Source: Mesostigma viride (Eukaryota; Streptophyta; Mesostigmatophyceae; Mesostigmatales; Mesostigmataceae). Taken from it: DNA of 64,000 nt. Each line of letters starts with the position of its first letter. The first letter of the stretch is position 1. Shown piece after piece: positions 43,801 through 53,118 of this stretch. The notes beneath the pieces were generated by a model that ran no database searches, was not told the DNA's origin, and worked only from the letters and a program-made list of their open reading frames with translations. The DNA lies in contig RPFO01001247.1 in assembly GCA_009746045.1 (NCBI GenBank), positions 7,501-71,500 on the forward strand. Reading direction: 5' to 3'. The translations under genes and the position numbers were made by a program.

Positions 43801-46800
43801 TGCAACCTGGCAGGGACGTGAAGGCCATGAGGATCTGGGGAGAGACGAGGTAGGCTCGGAGGCACCTTGTGCTCTGACCAAGATGGCCTGGGAGCGTTCT
43901 AGAGAGGGGTCACTGGCTGCAACCATCCCACGGCGTGCGGGTAGGGGTGGGTGGGGACAGAGGAAGTGGGAGGGTGGGAGGGGATTTCCCTCCGGCGGTA
44001 TCTTTGGGTCATCTGCCCATACCGTACAGACCGCCGGTACCCTTTCCCCTGGTGTGACGCACGGTCACATGGAAAGCAGCATAGCCGGGCACCCGACAGA
44101 TCCAGCGAGAGAGGGGGTCGCAGGGCAAGGGATGGACACGGAGGCGGGGGAGGATCACTCCCAGCTGATGGCGCAGGGTGCAGCAGCAGATGACGTGGAC
44201 GCGTCAGCACAGGAGGTCGCGCTACCAGCGCCAGCTGTCCGCGTGCCGTTGCACCGCCTGCCGGCTGAATTCAACGCGGACGTGGGCCTGTATCTGATAT
44301 CATCCAACAAGGTGGGTGGCCTGTGCAGTTAGCAGGGGGTCCAAAACGCTAAGTGCCAGGATGAGCGGGAATATTGATTTTGTTTCTACAGCTGGTAACT
44401 GTGGATTGCCTTGACTTTAGACACATCACCCTGACGCAAGCTTCTTGGGGTGCCCAGCATGCCCTACTTGCTCGCTGGTGATGCCATGAATGGTGCTTTC
44501 AGTATGGGTGGATCTCGTTCAACCCTGGTCTGATAACACAGTGGGTTGGCAAGTTTTTGTGCTTGGAGGTGAGAACAAATGGTTGTTTTGCTAGTGCTTT
44601 TGCTGCTGGGGACAATCACGTCAGACCCAGACATCGACAACGTTGCAAATGTCATAGTTAAAGACAGGCACAAGGAGGCAATGACTTTTGGTAACGCGGC
44701 GTATTCTACCAGGTCCTGCTGACCTGGGTGCCTGCCAGCCTGCCAGCCTGCCAGCCTGCCAGCCTGCCAGCCTGCCAGCCTGCCAGCCTGCCAGCCTGCC
44801 AGCCTGCCAGCCTGCCAGCCTGCCAGCCTGCCAGCCTGCCAGCCTGCCAGCCTGCCAGCCTGCCAGCCTGCCAGCCTGCCAGCCTGCCAGCCTGCCAGCC
44901 TGCCAGCCTGCCAGCCTGCCAGCCTGCCAGCCTGCCAGCCTGCCAGCCTGCCAGCCTGCCAGCCTGCCTCCCGGCCAGCCAACTTCCATACCCTAGCATG
45001 ATGTTGCCAGCATCCGCATTCCATGTATGCCTGCTTGCTGATGCAGCGGCCGTCTGATGCTCAACACCCGCCCACCCTCCCTTGGATGCCATCTTTGCCC
45101 AACCCTTCTTTGCTCACGCCACCGTTGCCCCCCTGCAGTTCATGCAGCCGCGGGAGAGGCTGGCCATCGTCCACTACACGCTGGGGCCGCTGAAGCCATG
45201 GCAGTGGTGGGCGCCCTGGGTGGTGGATGTTGCGAGCCAGTGGCAGGTACTTAGACCCGTGGAATACCCCTAAAGCAAGCTATGTGTGAGTCGCTGCACT
45301 GCCTGGGCAGCTTGCAGCACTCTGCGGAGCTGCTGGGCCAGTCTCCCTTTTATTCTGTCTCTTCTGCATCCCCACGCATCCCGGTCGTTGTGTTGCATGC
45401 CATGCTTACTGACGGCACCGTTCCGGAGCAGTACAAGAACGCCTTGCGTGTTGTGTTCACTTGAATTGTCACCGAATTGTGCGGCTTGGGTGGCATCTGC
45501 CATCTTAAGCACACCCTGTAATAAATACCTCTGGGTCATGTTGGTTGGTGTGGCGTGCGCGATGTCTCCCAATGTCCCGCCACTTGGTCATGTGCTTGGT
45601 CATGTGCTTGGTCATGTGCTTGGTCATGTGCTTGGTCATGTGCTTGGTCATGTGCTTGGTCATGTGCTTGGTCATGTGCTTGGTCATGTGCTTGGTCATG
45701 TGCTTGGTCATGTGCTTGGTCATGTGCTTGGTCATGTGCTTGGTCATGTGCTTGGTCATGTGCTTGGTCATGTGCTTGGTCATGTGCTTGGTCATGTGCT
45801 TGGTCATGTGCTACTTATTTTAGGTGCTTGTCATGATTCACGTACCATATTTGCTACATCGTTCACCACCTGCTGCGCATGGGGTACATTACCCATGTCC
45901 TCCACTGCCATCTCTGCTTCATTGCCACAACTGCACGTGTGTGCCCTTGCCCCACCCCAGGAGTACCGCCAGCGCCTCCCCAACCAGGACCCTGGCTCTG
46001 GCATCTTTGGCACCATGCGCCTCCGGCGGCTGTGCCTGGCACTCTTCCTCATCCCCATGGGTCTTCTGCTGGCGACCGTATGCCCCTTCCTAGCCATCGC
46101 GTGCGATTACAACCAACGCCACGGCTCGCCTTCCCTTCAAGGGTATTTCTCTCGGGTAATGCACGTGCTGCCTCATGTACATTTCGGGAAAACTGCCCTT
46201 GCCAATTTTTTTGCACCAAGACTCCAAAAACGATTTGTCACAGCGCAAGCCGCTGATTATTCACAGAACAAGGCATCCTGATCTACCTGCGGAATCTGTC
46301 TGTCTTATGTCTAGCTGCTGAACCTGTTTTGGGTCCCTGCCAACCTTTTCGCATTGCAGGTGGCTCGCCTGGCCGCATGGTTGATGGCCCGTCTCCCCCA
46401 GCCCATCAGCAAGAAGCTGCAGTGGCTGCTTTGGAGATGCCACCAGCAAGGGTACTCCCCGCTGGTCAAGGCAATAAGCCGCTTGATCAGCCAACCATGG
46501 CGCCCCCAGACCAAAGCAAAAAGCGAAGACTGGGATGCGGACCCGGCCGCCCAGTGTGCACCGGCGGGAGAACGGCTGTCGATTCGACGTCACCATAGTG
46601 CGCCAGCCACGGACGCCAACGGAAGGGAGGGCGTTGATCGGGATGGCTGTGGTGCCAGGGACCACCAGGGGGCCCGTGCAGGGTGCGGGCATGAAGTGGA
46701 GAGTTGTGCGGCCTCGGCTGCCCCTTCCAGCCACGGGCACAAGCACGGGGGGGCGGCGCCTTGGCGGTGCGGCATGCCGGCACCACCGCCAACCAAGGTG

Positions 46801-49458
46801 AGGATGGATTTGGTTGAGGAAGCCGTGCCTTACTTGGGCTAGCACCCGAAGGGGAGGCTAGTCTGAGCGGGCGACCCACACCTGGTGGCTGGTACAGGGT
46901 GTCGTGTGATGAAGCGACGTTCTTCTTTCCAACCCTTTCCATCCACAACATGTGCTGCCAATCCTGTGGGATCCTTGCTGCCATCCTTGTCCCTTTCACT
47001 CTTGTGGCCATGTCCTCACAATTGGCTCTTCTGGCCATGTCCTTCCCTTTGGCTCTTGTGGCCTTGTCCTCACCTTTGGCTCTTCTGGCCATGCCCTCAC
47101 CTTTGGCTCTTGTGGCCATGTGACCACGTTTTACGCACCCCCTGCTCCCTTCACTAATGGCGCTCAGGACGCTGCCATGACTCACGGCCTACGCGTGGCG
47201 CTCATGGACCAGTTGTCTCCTGGCTACGGGCCGCTACGGGTGGCCCACGGGTACCCCCCTTGCTGCTGCGTTGCGCTCAAGCCGACATGTGGCGGGGCGG
47301 CGGCCATCCACGGGCACCCTGGGGCTGTGTCTGGTCATGGCGGCACACACCCTGGCTGGCAACACCCGCATCTGGACGTCTACGCCATCGGGGCCATGTT
47401 TGCCAGCATTATCATCGGCCTGGGCCTACCTGCGGGAGTGCTGATACCCATTGAGGTAAGCGAGCAAGCGGCTGAGGTAAACAAGCCGTTGAGGTAAGCA
47501 AGCAAGCCGCTGAGGAAAGCAATCCATGGCAGCGTGGTCCATGTCCAGTCCCATATCTGAAGGTCTTATGTGGACATGCCTTGGCCGCTGCAGTGTGCAT
47601 TTGGCTTCCTGTTCACTTTGCAGACTCGCCAGTTGTCGTGGCTATCACAAGCGCTTGGTGATGGCTACTTGCCAATTTGGATGTGGGTGGATGCCTGCAC
47701 TGGTTGTCTCCTTGATGGGTAAACCGAGGGTACGTTGTCCATCGGCGCTGGGGGGCCCTGGTCTGGCGGGGGAAGCGTGGGGATGGTTTTGAGACCTATG
47801 ACGGCACCTGAGCGTGACGGAGAGATGCATAAATCGAAGGCAGCCGAATACGGAGCGTGATTGTCATCGGAGTAACATCACACGGAATGGATTGCACCTT
47901 GTGAGGCAGCTTATCACGGTTTTTTTTTTTCGGACGTGCGCCAGGGTCGTGGTCATTCATGGTTTGAACTTGTTGGGGGGCCAAGGTGACGATGCCGCTT
48001 TGGTGGGCCGCTGTCGAGGAACCACTCATGCTTAAGCAAAGAGCACGACCTTTGCTTGCCTGCACACCCAATACGTTTAAGCCATATTGTTGAAATGGCC
48101 AAGGCCTTATGATGCCTTTCTTCTAAGGAACCTCTCTTGTATCAGTCTAGCATGCGATGAGACACTGCTCAGTGACGTGCAAATGTTTGCCATTCGCCTC
48201 CGTGGGTGGGTGTCTTTATGCAGACGCCCCCGGCGGTCGGCTGGCTGCTGGCCACCGAATGGGGCATCACCCTTGTCTTCTTCCTCTTCGGCCGTCTCTT
48301 CTTGTGGGAGGGCATCTACCGGCCAGCAGTGGCAGGTACGCTGCTATTAGGTATGCTAATGATGGGTGCCATAATGGGTGAAGCCGTCATGGGTGCTGGT
48401 CGCGATCTAGGCCTTTCCCATCCACGCTGCGAGACGCCACTGCCCATAGCTGCATGATGCCAAGTCCGCTCATGTGTGGCGCTTTGAAGTACTCTCTTCT
48501 TCCCCTCTGCTTGCACGCCCGGTGTGATCCTTGCATCTCACATAATTCCATGTCCACATAACTCATTACATTGATTCCATTTACTCATAGCACCCATGAA
48601 AAGGAAGTGGCACAAATTGCGCCACGCCGTGGCACCGCTATGCCTGGGGAGGCCTAAGTCCGCACCTCCCTTCACACAAGAACATGTCACAGCCCCTTAC
48701 TCATCGCGACGCGTTGTTATATACTACTCTGCTGTTATATGTTTCGCTGCTACGTTGCCTGGGTGTTGCAGGAACCGGGTTCCCCATCCGCCCTACGGCT
48801 CGCCTTGCCAGTGGCGACGTGGGGCATGTCCCAAGCTTTGCATGCGCGTGCTGCCACATCCTCCACACGCTGCGCGCCCACCGCCGAGAACTGGCTGCAG
48901 TGACCAAGCGGCCGCCCCCTGTGTGGCGCACGTGCGCGTACGGCGCCATCTGTGCGCTGCTGTTTGCTTCCTGGCCGAGCTATGCGGGCTGGTTCGGTGT
49001 CCAGGATATCGCAGCCAGGTAATTTTGCTGGGGAGTCCAATGAATGGCAATATTGTCCAATGGCATTTTCGCTACACTTGAAATGGCCACAAGAGATGTG
49101 GATGTGCATGAACTGCTTGGCAGCCGAAACCAGTATCTGCTCCTGAGTGCCCAAACACTCCAGGCATGATGCAGAAAGTATAGATGACTACATGGTTTTC
49201 CTCAGAAGTCGTTTGACTTGTCACACTCTAAACTTTACGTTGCATGATGCCACCTGTGCAAACCTCATCATTTGGCTCCGCAGGCTCGCGCTGTATATTC
49301 TTGGCTTGGTGTTTCTACTGGTGTTGGCCCCCTTTTTCGGCATGGACCTGGCCCGCAAGTGGGCTGAATATGGCTGCCTGCAGCGTGACAAACCAGCAGT
49401 ATGGGACGAGGGAGCCCTGGCACCTGCCTGTGGGTGTTACCCTACTATGAGTGCGTAG
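34839..49458 (+). CDS. GT8 glycosyltransferase with multi-pass C-terminus (IPUT1/PGSIP6-like)
   Basis: Twelve exons: 34839-35064, 36771-36868, 38420-38540, 42846-43031, 43221-44311, 45139-45246, 45961-46155, 46360-46797, 47168-47455, 48224-48335, 48772-49018, 49284-49458; 3285 nt, 1094 aa, all phases matching. An N-terminal hydrophobic anchor (about residues 7-21) precedes the GT8 domain: AYVTLLYDEEKFLMG, VRVLGQSLRESGTQRDLVV, VVFLDADT with the DxD metal motif (D153, D155), RFNSGVMVVTPS, GDQGFLNSYF, FNADVGLYL and HYTLGPLKPW (from H586). The second half has about five membrane segments, encoded in exons 7 and 9-12. Plant IPUT1 (PGSIP6) has this GT8-plus-TM layout and adds glucuronic acid to inositol phosphoceramide in the Golgi; that function is inferred. 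Oddities: a low-complexity in-frame insert of about 300 residues (235-550) in exon 5, a Gly/His-rich loop in exon 9, and a 4.3-kb satellite-filled intron 3. The end of exon 7 (46155) is the least sure boundary. Confidence 0.88.
36899..37065. repeat. 17-bp tandem repeat, ~10 copies
   Basis: Copies of CTATGAATGACATGCTA, starting about 30 bp after the donor of exon 2 of the GT8 gene. Confidence 0.92.
37132..37808. repeat. 61-bp tandem repeat, ~11 copies
   Basis: Eleven near-identical 61-bp units containing CCTGTCTCACACACGTCCAC and GCCATGACGGCGGGGCCCTC, in intron 2 of the GT8 gene. Variation is limited to a few positions. There are no unique spacers, so it is not a CRISPR. Confidence 0.94.
38104..38275. 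repeat. 37-bp tandem repeat, 4-5 copies
   Basis: Units containing CATCCGTGTCCATGCCAGTC, in intron 2 of the GT8 gene about 150 bp before exon 3. Confidence 0.88.
39138..42820. repeat. 3.7-kb higher-order satellite in intron 3 of the GT8 gene
   Basis: A (CCCAT)n block (39138-39300) is followed by about 42 copies of a 30-bp unit built on CCCACCTCATCACATGCCCA. Then comes a second CCCAT block (40556-40720) and about 70 further 30-bp units to 42820. The 30-mer clearly derives from CCCAT pentamers. The block-plus-array motif is duplicated and expanded, and point variants (CACCTC to CATCTC, CACATG to CGCATG) are scattered. All long frames through it, up to about 1385 codons, are repeat artefacts. 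Confidence 0.96.
43664..44212 (+). other. possible in-frame retained intron (exitron-like) in exon 5 of the GT8 gene
   Basis: A donor-like GTAAGT at 43664 and an acceptor-like CACAG ending at 44212 bound 549 bp (183 codons). The segment has no stop in the gene's frame and both edges are in phase 0. It lies in the part of exon 5 that has no counterpart in the GT8 family. Splicing it out would shorten the insert without changing frame. Confidence 0.35.
44727..44967. repeat. (TGCCAGCC)n octamer array, ~30 units
   Basis: Near-perfect 8-bp tandem repeat in intron 5 of the GT8 gene. It gives long GWQAGRLA / QPASLPAC frames on both strands, which are not genes. Confidence 0.96.
45584..45815. repeat. 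12-bp tandem repeat, ~19 copies
   Basis: Perfect copies of CATGTGCTTGGT in intron 6 of the GT8 gene, ending about 145 bp before the acceptor of exon 7. Confidence 0.96.
46985..47125. repeat. imperfect tandem repeat in intron 8 of the GT8 gene
   Basis: Alternating degenerate units with TTGGCTCTTCTGGCCATG and TTGGCTCTTGTGGCC, directly before exon 9. Confidence 0.75.
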
Positions 49459-50221
49459 CCCTGGGGCATGGCACTAATTGCGGCTGCACACCAGCAACTC
49501 TGCCATGTAGGATAGATAGCTGAGATATGAAACTTGTCAGTTTACCGCAAGGTACCAAGTCCTAGCTGGTCGATGCAGATGAGCCAATCACGACGTGTGC
49601 CCATACCACAGTAGGCACTAGGTGCCCAGGCTAGTCAACTTTCTATGGCCATGCATCACAATCTAGCTTCACTTCTCCTAGCGGTGCCAAAGGCAACATG
49701 ATCAAAGTTTTCTTGCATGTGTGTTAAGTCAATAATTCCATACTACTATATAAGCTAGCGACCTGATGCATGGGTAAGTTAAACCCGGCAGTAGCTAGGC
49801 GGGGAGAGGGTGGGGAGGGTGGGGGGTCGGGTATAACATGTTAATTTGTGATAAAATTATAATTGAGCATGATTGAATTACAAGCTGCAGGTTATAGCCT
49901 AGGTATAAACTATAAAGCATGCTACTGCATTGAGGGGCTGGCAGGTGTATGCACACGCTTGTGAAAGCCCATACCGTTGACCATCGATATGGCTGACATG
50001 CTTGTGCGTCTTGTCTAGCATGCCTCGCTAGGAGCACTGTATACTTATGCTTGTGGATATGGTAAAAAATATATAATATGCTTGTGTATATCAGTGTGTT
50101 ATATTATACATTAAAAGTATAATTACTTACATCGATCAGAGTGAAGGCACCCAATTAAAAATATAAACAAAGCCAACGCTGACAAGAGATACCACGACAA
50201 AATAACAGTGTGTACATACTA
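49459..50221. other. gene-free stretch downstream of the GT8 gene
   Basis: Increasingly AT-rich after the stop codon; it probably includes the 3' UTR. No supported gene. It ends in a (TTAA)n run that is the tail of the next repeat. Confidence 0.5.
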
Positions 50222-50500
50222 TTAATTAATTAATTAATTAATCAATTAATGAATTAATTAATAAGCACGTGACTGCGTCACGTGGGTGCCAATACAGAGT
50301 AAAGGAACCTTCATCAACCCTATATACACAACGAGAAGGAGGGAGGGCGCTCTAGCTTCTCTCACTGCGGCAAGTGGGCAGGCCACAGAGCGCTCTCTCC
50401 ACAGCATGGTGCATGCCGGGGCGCAACACTGTGGGTGCAATACAACCAACTGTCTGTGCAATATACCATATAGGTAGGCTGTCAGACGCATATAGCTTAT
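50222..50500 (-). mobile_element. SINE-like repeat copy (5'-truncated)
   Basis: Read on the minus strand, it ends in the palindrome CACGTGACGCAGTCACGTG followed by a (TTAA)n tail. It is about 90% alike to 51103-51396 over CTTTACTCTGTATTGGCAC, the GAGAGAAGCT block and the GCCCCGGCATGCA block. There is no coding capacity. Confidence 0.72.
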
Positions 50501-50509
50501 GCTTGTGCA

Positions 50510-50640
50510 CCCCGAGTAGGTGGCGGTTTACATCACCCCCCACCTGCAGGTTGTAGCTCAGATCGAATGTATTACAAACCATATGCCCCCTCTCAGGGCT
50601 AGATGCGTCACATAAGCTCCCAAATGAGTTAATTAAATGT
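50510..50640 (+). mobile_element. decayed retroelement 3' tail
   Basis: GAATGTATTACAAACCATAT, GCCCCCTCTCAGGGCTA and CTCCCAAATGAG followed by a TTAATTAA run match in order the 3' UTR of the ORF1-only elements (58200-58312, 61215-61331). Confidence 0.65.
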
Positions 50641-50644
50641 ACGT

Positions 50645-50745
50645 TCTTAATTACTTAATTAATTAATAGCTTATGCTACAAAGGTGAGGTGGGCTCAAGA
50701 CGTCGGCTAAGGCGCAAGCTGATGGCCACAAGCTAGGTGTCAGAG
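50645..50745 (-). mobile_element. SINE head-only copy
   Basis: On the minus strand this is the 5' part of the same SINE (GGCCATCAGCTTGCGCC, GACGTCTTGAGCCCACC, TTTGTAGCATAAGC) joined directly to a TTAATTAATTAAG tail. It lacks the middle part present at 51103-51396. Confidence 0.6.
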
Positions 50746-50859
50746 CTAACTGTGAAGCTACTATAACGCTGTGCGCTAATATCAATCCAAGTGCTGTAAT
50801 GCCTAAGCCATTCCATAATCGATTGCCCCCATCTAGACAACTCAGTAGCTTGAGTGCTC

Positions 50860-51040
50860 TATCGGGACCGCGGGGGACTAGCCCGGGGGGGCTTCCACAG
50901 TTTCTTGTTGACATAAAGGTCCCCGCCCCGCCAGTACACTTCATGGGGCTTCTCGGGGTTGGCCATGTGGCGGATGTACGTAGTCAGGCCACTGATTGCG
51001 GTGTTGCCTGCTGCTGGGCTGGCGTCACGTCGTCGTCAAG
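50860..51040 (-). pseudogene. LINE ORF1 C-terminal relic
   Basis: Minus-strand reading gives RNQWPDY and, after a frameshift, HEVYWRGGDLYVNKKLW and a stop. This parallels RRELWPTY ... VYWKGAAIYVGHKPW at the end of the ORF1 of the 56309-58312 element. It is short, frameshifted and clearly dead. Confidence 0.65.
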
Positions 51041-51102
51041 CGTACATTTAATATTATATGTTGGCTAAGTAAGCAAGTACTAAGTAAGTACTTGCGTGTC
51101 AT

Positions 51103-51396
51103 TAATAATTTAATTATTAAGCACGTGACTGCGTCACGTGGACGTGCCAATACAGAGTAAAGGAACCTTCAACCCTATATACACAGCGAGAAGGAGGGAT
51201 CGAGGGCGCCCCAGCTTCTCTCACTGCCGCAAGTGGGCAGGCCACAGAGCGATTTCTCCACAGCATGATGCATGCCGGGGCGCAACACTGTGGGTGCAAT
51301 ACAATGCAATACCATGCATAGGTAGGCTGACGCTTATGCTACAAGGTGGGGTGGGCTCAAGACGTCGGCGAAGGCGCAAGCTGATGACCACAAGGT
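51103..51396 (-). mobile_element. complete SINE-like element with 9-bp target duplication
   Basis: A 294-bp element flanked by GCGTGTCAT (51094-51102 and 51397-51405). On the minus strand it starts with a head containing GTGGTCATCAGCTTGCGCC and ends with CACGTGACGCAGTCACGTG plus an AT-rich TTAA-type tail. It is noncoding. Whether the head is tRNA-derived is not clear; no convincing A and B boxes were found. Confidence 0.75.
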
Positions 51397-51413
51397 GCGT
51401 GTCATGGGCACTG

Positions 51414-53110
51414 CAGTGAACGCCAATACGCCGTATAATACGGTAAATACGCCGTATTATACAATACGGCGGGGTTTGGCGTACTAACGTACTAGAAATA
51501 CGGCGTATTGCGTTCTCAACGCCAATACGGCGCATAATACGTATTTTTCGCGTATTATACGGCGCCCGGCTCCGGAATTTGGCGCCAGAGCTAGTTTTGG
51601 CGTTGCTGACCTAGGCAGGTACGCAGCCTGAACCGTACTTGGGGAGTACGGGCCTACGGTTGGTCCCGCTTGTCATCTCTGCCAGTTGACGGCGTGGGTA
51701 AACGATGGCAAAACGAGACCGACTTGCATAAATATGATAGTTGACCTCCGCGGCCATGGAGGTGCAGAAATCTGACTGGTATGGGAGCATGGCTTGACAT
51801 TTTGAACTGCAATTTTGCAGGCATGATCCATAGGTCCTAAACAGCGTATATCATTGGCAGGCAACGCCTGGGTGTGCGCAGATATGTCTCGACCCTATGC
51901 TCGGTGCAGCAACCTCGTTTGATCAGCGACCAGGTCGGTCGCCGTGCATGTGCTAACTGTTACTAGGCGGGAAATAAGTCGATACGTTTGTACGCGGATA
52001 GATGTGTAAAATATATTGCTGACATGTTTTATTGGCGACGACGGCCAGGAAAGCGGCTCGCAGCTACATCGATGAGGTGGGCATCCGGCTAGCTCCAGCA
52101 AGGAAGGTAATTAATCTGCGGTTTTGATCTGGTATGTGCTATCCTGTTCACGTTTTATTGCATACTGTATCAAGGTTTTGGGTCGAATCGTATACCTATC
52201 AATAAGTTCATGGTTGTAATAAGGAATTAGTTCAATTAGCAATCTATATACCATGCAGTGGATGAGTATCACACTTCATGACCTTTATGTAAACAACAAA
52301 CTGTCGACACCCCCTAGGGCTCCCCCAGAATAGATTCTAGCCAGCTGTCTAGAAGAGGGCAATCGACATAGCTTTTTCATTATAGCATGACTTGCCATGT
52401 ATTTCTCGAGCATAGTATACTGATCTAGCCCCAACGGCTTAGAGTAGCCCCAACGGTTTTTTAGAGTGGCATGAACGCAATCACATTAGCCCAGCCATGG
52501 CTCAGCGTGGCCATTTGCTTATGCCTTAGCAGACGCCCGTTGAGACCACTTCACCTTTCTTGTACAGCATCAGCTATGCTTCAGCCTACCTCTGGTATCG
52601 TTAATAATGGTTGTCCCACAGTGATGCGCCCCGGCCCCGTGATGTGGATAGAGCGCTCGATGTGGCCTGCCCACCGACTGGTGGGCGGTGGCAGTGAGAG
52701 AAGCTAGGGCGCCCTCCCTCCCTCTCATTGTGTACAGGGGTTGAAGGTTCCTCTACTTTGTATTGGCACCCACGTGACGCAGTCACGTGATAATTAACTA
52801 ATTAATTAATTAATTACACTTCATACAATTGATGAGACAACCAAGTGAGTGTCAAACGGCTACCGGCGACCTCTACGTGCATTGTATTGTTTTTCATCAA
52901 GATTGAGACATTAGCTAGAGTTTTTGAGAGGCACGCCCATGGGATAAACACCTTAGAATATTTTATCCTAATTGAAAATCCACTTTTCCGGTCAAAAAAC
53001 CACTTTTTTTTTTTTGGCGTATAATACGCGTATAATACGCGTATAATACGGCAATACGCAATACGCCGAGGTTTTGCCGTATTGCCGTATTGCCGTACTG
53101 GCTCACACTG
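51414..53110. mobile_element. hAT-like nonautonomous DNA transposon
   Basis: A 1697-bp element with an 8-bp duplication GGGCACTG on both sides (51406-51413 and 53111-53118). The ends are CAGTGAACGCC on the left and, inverted, CAGTGTGAGCC on the right; both continue into subterminal palindromes such as CGTATAATACG and CGTATTATACG. An 8-bp duplication with CAGTG termini is typical of the hAT superfamily. There is no transposase frame. It carries a nested SINE copy (about 52487-52815). Confidence 0.8.
52487..52815 (+). mobile_element. SINE-like copy nested in the hAT-like element
   Basis: A diverged plus-strand copy of the SINE: TGGCCATTTGCTTATGCC head, GTGAGAGAAGCTAGGGCGCC, TTTGTATTGGCAC, then CACGTGACGCAGTCACGTG and a TTAATTAA tail. 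Confidence 0.7.
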
Positions 53111-53118
53111 GGGCACTG

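Noticed and set aside
44464-45092. Frames of 100-190 codons (GWQAGRLA / QPASLPAC)
   Set aside because: Products of the 8-bp intronic array on both strands.
45505-45836. Repetitive HMTK / MCLV / SCAW frames
   Set aside because: A 12-bp repeat read in three frames; intronic.
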